The notes below the pieces were generated by a model, which made no database searches, was not told the origin of the DNA, and saw only the letters and a list, made by a program, of their open reading frames with translations. The translations under genes were made by a program, and so were the position numbers. Positions 43,981 through 53,458 of a stretch of 64,000 bases of DNA are shown piece by piece. The stretch's first letter is position 1. Every line of letters starts with the position of its first letter. Source of the stretch: Amylostereum areolatum (taxonomy: Eukaryota; Basidiomycota; Agaricomycetes; Russulales; Stereaceae); contig SAXG01000001.1 in NCBI GenBank assembly GCA_012932865.1, positions 1,229,693-1,293,692 of the forward strand, read 5' to 3'.

Positions 43981-46042
43981 TTACATAGCCACATCCGGAT
44001 CGTCCTCCCCCTCGGCGTCGAGGTCGATGTCTTCGTCGGCGACCACCGCATAATCCACCTTTGGCTGTGGTAGAAAATCCGAAACCTCGCTCGAGGAGCG
44101 CATAGGTGTCGATCCCAGGCGACTCCGAAGAGTTCATTTCTCTCTGCCGCCTGCGTCGGGCTAACATCTCAGCTTCCCTTGCCCGGGCCTCCGCGACCTC
44201 CTCTACCGTCGGGCGACGAATACGCGCGAGACAGTCGTCCAAATACAGGAAGTTGGCCTCATTCTCGGCGAATCGACGGTGTTTACGAGTGCCGATGTGC
44301 TGCAAAGAGATCGACATGTTAGACTCAGGGGTAGGAAAACAACCTAGTCGAGACAACTCACATCGTCGAAATCGTCGTATCTCTGGCGACAGTTCTCACA
44401 ATAGCCTGGCTTAGCACCCTCGTCACGTTTCGGAAGACGCATTGTGTTCGTGCTCTTGCTCTTACGGAGGAGCTTGCGTTCCGGAATACCGGCAGGAGGA
44501 CCCATCTCGCCGGGGACTTTGCTTTTGCCCTTGTCAGTAATGCCGACACGACGCGAGGTGATCACCTCTTGCTGCTGCTTGCCACGCAAAACGGCAGGAA
44601 GCTGTGTGGAGCGCAAGCTACGGCCAGCGGTAGATGTGGTGCCCGTCGTGGAGGTTATGGAGACACTGTTGCCTGACGCTGCCACATACTGAGAGGCAAG
44701 GTAGCCTGACGCATTTGCCGAGTCCATGATGTCTTGGTCGAACTCAAGGATATCATGAGGAGCGTCCGCTGCATTGGAAAATCGCCGTCGAAGATTGACC
44801 ATAGAAATCGATCGACGAAGATCGCCCGTGCGTTCGGCTTCCTGTATTCGTTCTGCCTCCGCCCTCCTTTGCTTTTCGAGCAGCTTTCGCTGCCGCCGCT
44901 GCAGCTCGTAGTCCCGTTCGCGTTCCTGGTCCATCTGCCGCTTTGCGCGACGCTTTTCGCGGTCGTCGTATTCGATAAACGGCCCGCGAGCATCGGGATG
45001 GCAGTACAACACGGGCCAGGCCCCCTGCTCGCGCCCATCTTCTCCTTTCTTGATGGGGTATTCAAACGCGTGAATAGGGGCCAGTTCTTGTCGCAGGTCC
45101 TCGACAAGGACGAAGTAGGTGTTCTTAGAAAAGTAGCGGTAGTCGTGTCGTTTCTGGGCGGGATCGCGCTCGGTCGTGCCATGCAGTCGTTCGGTTTCGA
45201 GAAGACGAGAGAGGGTAGGAGCACCTGGGGTGGGGATGGGACCAGCTCGAGAAGATAACGGGTGTTGCAGGTGCGTTGCATCGATCCAGGACACTCTCCA
45301 GCTTGCCGACGCTCCATATCTTCATGCCCCAGCTGCGAGCCTTGCTCAACAGCCTGTCATCGGTCGGAGGTTGCAGGTCGTCTGCGGGACTGCGAGATAC
45401 GGTTCGAATGGAGTCTCGGGGGATGGTGAATGGAATACTTACAGGCCTCGCAGTCTGATAGGACTCTTCAAAAAAGACGGTGCGTTCTCCTTGTCTGCAG
45501 TCATCAAGCCCTCCTCTGGAAGCTGGTTAGTGATGAAGTGGGTGACACCGTCTTTGGAGAAGAAATCTTCGACGCGCTGTGGATTGCAAAAGTGTGAACC
45601 AGAGTAGCATGAATAATAAGGATTAACGCACACTGCCCATCTGCTCGATCCTCATCACCAACCTCTCCTTCGCTGATGTATCCTCGTATACATCCGTGTG
45701 GAAATAGAACGTGAACGATGGAAATGCACGAGAGTACTTGATCCTGAACTCTTCTTTTTGAAACTCTCGGTTGGCGCGCTTTTGTTCCTTGGCCTTTGCA
45801 TCTTCGTCGCGTGGTGCGGCGCTCTGCGGAGCAGTGGTGGGCGCCGGTGAGTGGGAAGGAGCAGACTTCTGACGCTTAACGTTGAGTAGAAGGTGATCAA
45901 CCGGTCGTTCTGGGGAGCGTGCACGCTTGAGAGAGCCTGAGACAGAGGTGGACCTGGTGCCCATGTTCGGCCTGGGGGAGAAGGGCGGGTGTGGATGGGG
46001 TGTAGGGCGGTGGACAATGGGTCGGCGGGCGACGGTGGCCAT
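43981..46042 (-). CDS. DBF4: Dbf4/Dfp1/Him1, regulatory subunit of Cdc7 kinase
   Basis: Activates Cdc7 to phosphorylate MCM helicase at origins and is needed in meiosis. The N-terminal BRCT-like region reads FFSKDGVTHFIT (about 45540-45590) and KARSWGMKIWSVGKLE (about 45300-45350). After a 70-nt intron (45225-45294) comes motif M: HDYRYFSKNTYFVLVEDLRQ, with HAFEYP and WPVLYCHPDARGPFIEYD. A long charged coiled-coil region follows. The CCHH zinc finger of motif C is GYCENCRQRYDDFDD joined by a short intron to HIGTRKHRRFA. The C-terminal acidic tail (VDYAVVADEDIDLDAEGEDD), ending at 43981, is +1 out of frame with the preceding exon. The change falls at CCC 44114-44116 and has no intron to explain it. 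An in-frame ATG further upstream at 46240 is less likely. Confidence 0.9.
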
Positions 46043-46777
46043 GGTCGACAGAGTCTTGCGGAGGTAAAGAGGGGTCGAAAGCGCTATTGGACGACCCCCC
46101 AGCGGGTCAGGTGGAGACGGCGGGAAGAGGTAAAAATCAAGAAGAGGAGGAGGAAAACAAGGGCGGAACGTGGCCTCCGCCTGGCTTCGTTCATCAACCC
46201 AAACAAACAAACGCGTCGGCCTCAGGTCATCGTCTGCCACAGGTCACCCTTCCTCTCTTTAGACTTTCAATCGCGCTATCCATTCATCGTGGACCCTTTC
46301 TCTACAACGTAGCATTTTCGTTCCCCTTCCTCCTCGGAAATGCACTCGCACTGCGCACACCTCATGACGTGAGATCCACTGGCAGGATGGGCGCCTCGCC
46401 GGAAGCCTCGTGGCTATTCCCGACATATCACAGATCGTTGCTCGCCTGCTCTCTTCGTTCCGCTATTGCCCAGGAGGAACGATGCGATATACAAGACTAT
46501 ACATCGGCAAAAGGTGGATGTGAGCAAGTTCAGTAAACAAGCCTTGTTTATGGTCTTTTCCCATCACGTGATCGTGTTCCATCTCCTACGTCATTGTCTG
46601 AATCTGATGTCTCTGTTACTAACTGTTAACGATTCGTGAACTTGCCCTCTAACCACATCGAGAACGGCATCTTGTCCTAACTTACGTCGATTTTTTGCTT
46701 GGCTACTATCTGCGGCGCGTACGTATCTGTAACGTTTTTCTGATCCTGTAGCTCATACCCTTGTATTACTGGCAGCC
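46043..46777. promoter_or_regulatory. Divergent promoter region of DBF4 and SPO11
   Basis: This 735-bp spacer separates two start codons on opposite strands and should serve both genes. It holds one perfect ACGCGT box at 46211-46216. No TATA box is obvious on either side. Confidence 0.5.
46211..46216. promoter_or_regulatory. MCB-type box (ACGCGT) upstream of DBF4
   Basis: A perfect palindromic MluI cell-cycle box, 169 bp upstream of the DBF4 ATG. The yeast MBF complex binds this site to drive G1/S genes; a match here is inference because a 6-mer can occur by chance. Confidence 0.45.
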
Positions 46778-48888
46778 ATGGACTTCCTATTTGACGCAGA
46801 AGTCACGACCACTGACAATTGCGACATCCTATCCATCTCTTCGTCCGAAGATACTCCAGGAAAGCTCTCCCCAATGGTCTCTAGAAGATTGGCTCTTCTC
46901 AGACACCACGGAGAGGGACCCTCTTGACGACTTGTTCGACGATGATTCGGTGCCGATCGGTAAAGAGTCCAGCCAACACATCTCCCCCGATAGCCAAGAA
47001 CCGCCCGTTTGCGCCCAAGAACTCAACGATGAAGGCTCCTCTAGAACTCACGGAGGCGATGCACGGTATATGTATCTAAAGCTGAAGGCAGTCGTAGCAG
47101 CTTGACTAATATATATACGGCCTATTCTAGCGAACATACCATCGCCAAGATTGAAAGCATCATCCTAGACTTCCTGTACCAAGCCTCAGAAGCATCGGCC
47201 ATTCTTTACCAGCAAGAGAGGCCTTCTCCAACAATCAAATCGGCGACCAAGCTTGAATTACGGCTTGCTGACCGCCGAAAACCTGTCTTGGAGGATGGGT
47301 GAGCACCTTCCGCCGTCCCCGTCGCCTTATTTACTGAGAAGCGCTCGTGCTCCCTCGACAAGAACGTTGCCAATGCGCTCCATGAAATTCCCCTCGAGGA
47401 GCAAGGGACCGAGCATCCGACCATTCGGTGCGTGCATATATGCGCATTCTGTGACATCTCGTCTCATATGCGGCCTTTGACCAGCTCAGCTCCTTCGAGT
47501 CCTTGAAGTCATACACGAAGCCCTCATTAATGATCTTCCAGTAACAAAGAGGTGTGGTCGTTCCAATTCCCAACACGTTTGCCGCTTATCTTCACGGCAG
47601 AGACGTCTACTATCAAGACGTCGGCCTGTTCAAATCTCAGCGTATCGTGGATCAGGTGATTACAACAAGGCTTCTATACAATCGAGCTACACTTAGTTTA
47701 TCTCCAGCTCGTCGACGATATCGCGGCGACCATTGACGTTGGACGGGGCGACCTAAACATGGTACTCTTATTCCTAGCCTGTCCCCGGGCCCGTCTTCTT
47801 CTGACACTCTTTAGCGCGCATCCCTCAAAGGACTACTATGTGGCACGGGCTTACGAATACACACCGTAGATGGTGACGTCTTGGTCGCAACAAACTCAGA
47901 GGCAAGATCTTCGCTCACCTTACTCAAACCAATCGAGTCTGATGGTTTTGTACCACAGCCTATCTTGGTCCCTATGGCCCAGGACGTATCACGCTTCGAG
48001 CTAGATCCTGACATTCGTTGGGTTCTTATCGTGGAAAAGGAGGTATGCACTAGTTCTGCGAGGACCAGTCACCAATCTAAGCCTAGCCTGCAGGCCGTAT
48101 TTCAAACCTTGTGCAGTCTGCACTTCACGAATGAACCATCCTTGCCTGGCCCGGGCCTCCTCATAACGGTACTGACTGGTCGCCTATGGTGAGATGACTA
48201 AAACTGCAACAGGTTCGTAGGGCAAGGGATACCCCGATCTCGCGACCCGTCAACTGGTTGCGACACTTTCGAACAACCTTCCCGAGACGTATGTTTCTGA
48301 CCACAACCTATGTTCATCTCTATGTATCTGTTATAGAATTCCGATCCTCGCCTTGGTTGATGGTGATGCCTATGGGCTGGATATCGTCTCAACCTACAAG
48401 TTTGGGAGCCAAGCACTACGACATGAAGAGCACATCCTTGCTGCCGAGAGAGTGGAATGCATTGGTCTATGGGCTAGCGAACTTGCGAAGTAAGTTTGTA
48501 CTCCCGCTATGGGCTGGCCACTGTTCACACATCTGCTTTGCAAGGTTGGGCATCGATCAAGATACGATGTTGCCTATCAGCTGTGCTGACGAGAAGAAAG
48601 TATGTGTTCCTTTTTTCCGGATCGCGCGTTCTGAATCCATTCATGAACTAGGCATTGGGGATGCTTCGTCGACCGTCATCGGCCCTGCCTTTGCTGTGGA
48701 AAAGGGAGCTGATGACCATCCTTCACACCCGTCGGAAGGCAGAGATTGAAATACTAACTTCTGTCAGAGTCTGCTTGGAGGATCAACCAGTCTCGCCCTC
48801 TTCACCTCCGCATTCTCGACACCCCCTTGTGCAATACCTCTCCCCTAAAATCCGAGGACGTATAGATGCCTCTGCCATATGCATCTAA
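46778..48888 (+). CDS. SPO11: Spo11 meiotic DNA double-strand-break transesterase
   Basis: A topoisomerase VI A-subunit homologue that cuts DNA at meiotic recombination sites. After an acidic N-terminus the 5Y-CAP region spans about 47140-47750. The catalytic Tyr is in the segment formed by joining TKR to DVYYQDVGLFKSQRIVDQ across the intron 47553-47601. The Toprim domain is complete: WVLIVEKEAVFQTL (about 48016 and on), GPGLLITGKGYPDLATRQLV, ILALVDGDAYGLDI (about 48340-48380) and the conserved tail RRKAEIEILTS, ending 48888. At least seven short introns are needed. The ATG exon is +1 out of frame with the following acidic stretch (SLEDWLFSDTTERDPLDD) at GGAAA 46859-46863. Confidence 0.9.
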
Positions 48889-49151
48889 ACTCTGTGGCGT
48901 CTTGGTTGTCTTTGCTCTTTCACTAGATGAAGTGTTTGATGTCTTATTGGATTTCCTGTATCCCCGTTGCTCATGTTAGGTATGACCCACCCTCCCACGA
49001 TCATGTACACAACTTGTCAAATGAAACACTCGTGACTGTCCTAGTGTCTGAATGGCATGTACAAACATCAAGTCGAAGGCCGATACACAATCTTCAATCG
49101 CAGTCGAATGTCTGTGCGAGTCCCAAAATATACTATGCACCCCCGCAACAA
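48889..49151. other. Convergent spacer
   Basis: The 3' ends of SPO11 and the first membrane-protein gene meet here; nothing else is seen. Confidence 0.3.
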
Positions 49152-50620
49152 TTACAACACCTGGTAACTCGGCGGCGGGTCGAGAGCATCTCTCGATATC
49201 TCCTCCTCCTTCATTTCTTCTTTCAGATGCGTCTGAAATGCCGCCATTTCCGAATGAAGGGCAGAGCTAGTGGACGACCGGCTAGATGACGGCCCCACGC
49301 GGCGAGCATTGAACGCGCTCGGGCCTGCATCTCGGCCATCGCCACTGCTGTGCGGAGATATGGGCGAGGTGGGGGAAGCGTCCAAGCTGGGGGTTCCCGC
49401 AGACCCGCTTTGTCTGAATTGACGCTTGAGATCTCTTTGGAAGGAGACCATGGCCGAGTACAGGTGCGGAGAGCTGGATGCTGGATGCCCGAGTAGGTCT
49501 TTCGCGACGTTTAGGTCCGACGACGGTAAGGAGGCGTTTCCTACTGTTGTAGGATTTGCGGAAGCAGTCGCAGCTGCGAGAGCAGGAGAGACCGATTCAA
49601 GAATGGAGGCGTCAACGGTGGAGATATCGCGTCCCAGCCAAGGAACAGGCTGCGTTTCAGGCCTGGCGGGGTGGGGATTAGGAAGGGTGCTGCTGCTGAC
49701 GATCGACGGACTACGTCTGTGAGTGGAACGCTGTCGCATAGCATTCAGATATTCTGAATCCAGGGGCATGACTGGAGATGTACTGTGGAGGTCATGATGT
49801 GGCGGATTTTCAAGGAACCTGCTTCTGTCTGCGGGCGAAAAGAGAGGGAGGTGTTCATAGTTGCTATCGCCCTCGCCATCCCCGCGACCAGTGCCTTCGG
49901 TGTGGTACAATGGCGAAAAGACGGGGGCGGATGAGACGTCTACGAGGTTCTGGTGGGATGACCCTGCGCCAGGAGGGTGGGATGTGAGGTCGACGGGCTG
50001 TTTGGAAGCTCGTCCGATATTGCGTTTCCAGAGGAACAGTAATCCAAGGAGGGCGAGGGCGGCAACTGCATGATGGACCACATGTCAGACCAAACGAGAA
50101 ACGGAGGGGTGCGCGGAAGGACGTACACACGGCTAAAATGATGCCTACTATCTGTCCTTCTGATAAGGATCGACTCGATTTGTCTTCTTTGTTGGTCTGA
50201 GCTACGGACGTTGCTGAAGGTGTAGATGACCCGATAGAGGAGGGCGTTAAAGACGCAGACCGTCCGGTAGAAGAGGGGGTGAGAGAAAAAGAAAGGGAGC
50301 CTGATGTCGCTCCCGGCGATTGCGTAGGATAATGGCTACGTGACGGAGTTGAGGAACACAGGGAACCAGACACTGTGGTAACGGCGTCTCCGGGATCGTC
50401 GTCCTTGCCGTCGTCGTCGTCGTCATCGGAGTCGGAGTCGCCGTGTTGGTCGTCGTTGTCACTGGCAGGATGCTCGTTAATCTGTCCCATATCTTGACAG
50501 TATATCACAAGCTCACTCAGAATTTCCGCAGAGATATACCACGCGGCCATTGACTGTCTGCAGCAGGAAGTCGGAGAACACCAATGCGAGCGGTAGAGTG
50601 GTCCTCGAGGGGAAAATCAT
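49152..50620 (-). CDS. Single-pass membrane protein TM1 with PPxY tail
   Basis: The ATG is at 50620. A signal peptide (TTLPLALVFSDFLLQTVNG) is followed, after an intron at about 50486-50550, by an acidic stretch (DSDSDDDDDDGKDDD) and a Ser/Thr-rich outer region. The membrane helix is split by an intron (GQIVGIILA and VAALALLGLLFLWKRN, about 50020-50150), with basic residues on the inner side. The cytoplasmic tail of about 280 residues is Ser/Pro-rich and ends with LHSEMAAFQTHLKEEM and DPPPSYQVL, a PPxY motif that in other fungal proteins recruits WW-domain ubiquitin ligases. This is the architecture of a Wsc/Mid2-like sensor, but no known domain is recognised. The first of three related genes on this strand. 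Confidence 0.7.
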
Positions 50621-51067
50621 GGCATAACAGGGGAAGACAGGTAAAGGGGAAACGTTGGACTCGTAAAATATCGCCGTCCCAAGAGACGCGCAAAATATTG
50701 GGTGCGGGACTCCGAACGGGATGGCTGGACAGTCGGCCTTAGACGGCACGCGTCGGACAGAGCGTATGTGCCAAGGAAGGGAGCCATTTTTATATCACAA
50801 TGAAGCCTGTTATGCCAAGTCAATGGACACGAAGACAGGCGGAGAAGTACAAAACTTGCCTTCAGCGTCGAGGCGGTGTGTTGGAAGTTGGTTGGAAGCG
50901 CGCTCTACCTCCGCATTCCGCATTTCTCCCATCACGGGACCTTCGCTCACGCGTCTCATACGCGAGCCGATCAGCATTCGAGTTTCGTTAAATTGCCGTC
51001 AACTTAGCGCTTCAAAACAGGACTAGAAATTTGGGGAGAAAAAATGAGTATGAGTTGTACAAGTATG
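50621..51067. other. Upstream region of TM1
   Basis: About 450 bp between TM1 and TM2, both minus strand; the promoter of TM1 is expected here. Nothing specific is seen. Confidence 0.3.
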
Positions 51068-51796
51068 CTACGTCGGTCGGTACATCGGTGGCGGGTCGAT
51101 GGCATCAACTGGGATGCTATCGCGCCGGAGGTCTTCCTTCAACGTGCTTTGGTATGCCGCCATCTCTGAATGTAAAGGCGAAGTCGCGTCTCCCGTCGCA
51201 TTCCCCGACGATGAATGCATGATGCGAAGATCAGACTGATCTCCATCTGCGTGAGAGCTGTCATTTGGTATGGACCGGAAGTCCGTGGTGGCGCCAGCCT
51301 TGGCTGGAGGCACCTGTCCATGCGTCGCGCGAAGGATAGTTGAAAGAAGGGGAGTTGGAGTAACATGGGCAGTTTGAGGGCGCACGTCGGCGCTCTCCGG
51401 GTCGATGTCTACCTCTTGTCGAGCACGAGCACGAGCACGTCGTCGTCGCCACCAGAACCAAACGGCCGTTAGAAGGGCGGCAAGTCCTGCGACTAAATGG
51501 CCTGTCATTACACACGCAACGCAAGGTCGTCTATTGTACATACCACTTCCGACAACGCTTCCAGCAATGGCTCCGCCGCTCAATTTCTTGTTGTCCTTCT
51601 TGCTTGGTGGGAAGCAGAACGGGTTGAACCCGCCATCGTCCCTGTGGGTACATATGATCTGTCAACTCAATGTGTTGGAAAGGACCGTTTCGAGCGCGTA
51701 CCCGTCATCGCCACAGCCACGGTCTGCTCTCGATTGACCAGCAAAGAGCAGAAGCAAACATAACAGCGTTGAATTCCGCAATCTTGAGGTCAACAT
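51068..51796 (-). CDS. Single-pass membrane protein TM2 with PPxY tail
   Basis: The ATG is at 51796 and opens a clear signal peptide (STLLCLLLLFAGQSRA). A short extracellular part follows, with CGDDG, an intron at about 51624-51680 and FNPFCFPPSKKDNKK, then the membrane segment GGAIAGSVVGS joined over an intron at about 51522-51564 to GHLVAGLAALLTAVWFWW. The stop-transfer RRRRARARAR lies on the inner side. The tail ends LHSEMAAYQSTLKEDLRR and DPPPMYRPT, the same two motifs as TM1. The protein is small (about 210 residues) with two Cys outside. I recognise no named family. Confidence 0.7.
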
Positions 51797-52276
51797 AGCA
51801 CAAGAGGTAAATCGAGGAATGACCTGAGGCTTATAAGATATCGCAAGCCCTCCTGAGAACGGCGTCCGGTCGCGGCTGTGATCATGCGTGAGTTCCCAGA
51901 TTTATAAGTCCAGGTAGCGGGTGGGAAACTGACTGGCCAAGATACCTGCGCAGTTGTCTTGGTACACAAGTCAGTGAAAATATGTCCGGATATGGTCACA
52001 AAGATTGCTTCCAGGCGCAGCAGTCGAAGATTTGGCTGAAGTTGGACGGCCTCGTGAGCACAGATTCACAACAGGGAATCGATTGACTCGGTTTCGGGGT
52101 GGGAAACAAATCTCACGGGAGTGAAAGAATACCGGAGAACACGATGGTGCTCGCGAAATCGAGCACGAAGGCCAAGTATGAGCGGATCTTATTGCTTGGA
52201 GGGAATTAGCATAGCAGTAATACAGAGGAACTCCGAACAACACAATACAAGTGGTTGGTGCGCACGGGAGTGCCAT
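51797..52276. other. Upstream region of TM2
   Basis: About 480 bp between TM2 and TM3; nothing specific is seen. Confidence 0.3.
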
Positions 52277-53380
52277 TCATCGGTAAGGATGGTAGGGTGT
52301 GGAACCAGTCTGGTCGATGGCAACGCCCTGCGCTCTTGTCCTTGCCATCAAATCCGACTGATAAGCAGCCATGTCTGAATGGAGGGAAGATAGTCTCTGG
52401 GAAGAGTGGCCATCGTCGGGGGATGGCACGTTTGAGTGAGCGTTCGGTCCCGCGCTCATCGACCTGGATGGAGGGTGCGTGGGGAGGGGCTGCATAGGGG
52501 GAGAATAAGCAGCGGGTGGATGCGTGACGGGAGGCGCATAGTAAGGGCTTGGAGTGAATGTCTGAGGGCGAAAACCACCGTCATAGTATGGGGCAGTGGA
52601 CCAGGCTTGACGAAGACGCTGCCTTCTCCGATAAAGAATGATGAGTATGACGAGGGATGCGATGGTAGAAACTATGCCAGAGTGTGAGACGAGCAGAGTG
52701 AATGCGAATTGCGAATGCGATACGCACTGGCACCGATGACAATCCCAAGCAATCGCTCCGATGCTGATAATCCTTGAAGCGTCGTGCACATCGTTCCCAA
52801 AGGATGTCGTTCGTCCCGGTGCAGTCAAGGATGTCGCTGAGATCAAAAGGAATGAGACGATATCATTCGTGAATTCTTGGCGCGGGTAAAACTCACCTCT
52901 CAGAGCAAGCTGCCATCCTGCGCGAGTAATGTCTAGGGACCAGGGATAAAGCCGCGTACGTTGCAGGGGGGCGACTGGAGTTACTAGGACTGAGCCATCT
53001 ACCCTATTTAAGCTGGGAGGGGAGGTTTGTAAGACGGCGGCTGTGCCGCACAGATCAAAGCTGTAATAAAGAAGCGATCGAAATAGGCGTACCTGGGAAT
53101 TTGGTGAAAATTGACGAGAAACAAAGCTTATGCCATTCGGAGAGAGGGTGTGCGTTTGATGGGTACTTTCATTGAAGGATGCTGTAGCTTGTAGAGTTTT
53201 GCGAAGAGAAAATGGAGATAATGTCAAGATATTCGAGGAGGGATGGGGCAGTGGCGACTCCACGCTGAAGGCGGTGTCGAACGGGCGTTGATGAGCACGT
53301 GGCCAGACGCGTCGCGCGAGCACATGACATGGTTGAGTGTGAGTGACCGTGATTGAGACTCCGCCCACAAACATCCGCCC
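52277..53380 (-). CDS. Single-pass membrane protein TM3, tail motif diverged
   Basis: The 3' part is clear. The membrane helix is LLGIVIGA joined over an intron (about 52682-52737) to STIASLVILIILY, followed by RRRQRLRQ. Then comes a Pro/Tyr-rich tail (SPYYAPPVTHPPAAYSPP) and the shared motif LHSDMAAYQSDLMARTR. It ends STPYHPYR, where TM1 and TM2 have PPxY. The outer part includes CGTAAVLQTSPPSLNRVDGS and TRAGWQLAL, split by short introns near 52850-52900 and 53061-53092. The start is unresolved; the open frame runs back into the CDC6 promoter. The third member of the trio. Confidence 0.55.
   Translation of the reverse strand, partial: GRMFVGGVSITVTHTQPCHVLARRVWPRAHQRPFDTAFSVESPLPHPSSNILTLSPFSLRKTLQATASFNESTHQTHTLSPNGISFVSRQFSPNSQVRLFRSLLYYSFDLCGTAAVLQTSPPSLNRVDGSVLVTPVAPLQRTRLYPWSLDITRAGWQLALRGEFYPRQEFTNDIVSFLLISATSLTAPGRTTSFGNDVHDASRIISIGAIAWDCHRCQCVSHSQFAFTLLVSHSGIVSTIASLVILIILYRRRQRLRQAWSTAPYYDGGFRPQTFTPSPYYAPPVTHPPAAYSPPMQPLPTHPPSRSMSAGPNAHSNVPSPDDGHSSQRLSSLHSDMAAYQSDLMARTRAQGVAIDQTGSTPYHPYR
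53307..53312. promoter_or_regulatory. MCB-type box (ACGCGT) upstream of CDC6
   Basis: A perfect ACGCGT, followed by CGCGCG, 147 bp upstream of the CDC6 ATG. The same box is found at a similar distance from DBF4. Both genes peak in G1/S in yeast under MBF or related control; the role here is inferred. Confidence 0.45.
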
Positions 53381-53458
53381 ATCCGCGGCTTGACATCTTT
53401 TATCCTCCTCGACGTCGTCCTCGCCGTTTTCTATCTTTTTCTCTCTTCGTCTGGAACG

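Noticed and set aside
45225..45294. Apparent +1 frameshift in the middle of DBF4
   Set aside because: A 70-nt GT-AG intron with matching phase joins KLE to SAPTLSRLLETERLHG, so no frameshift is needed.
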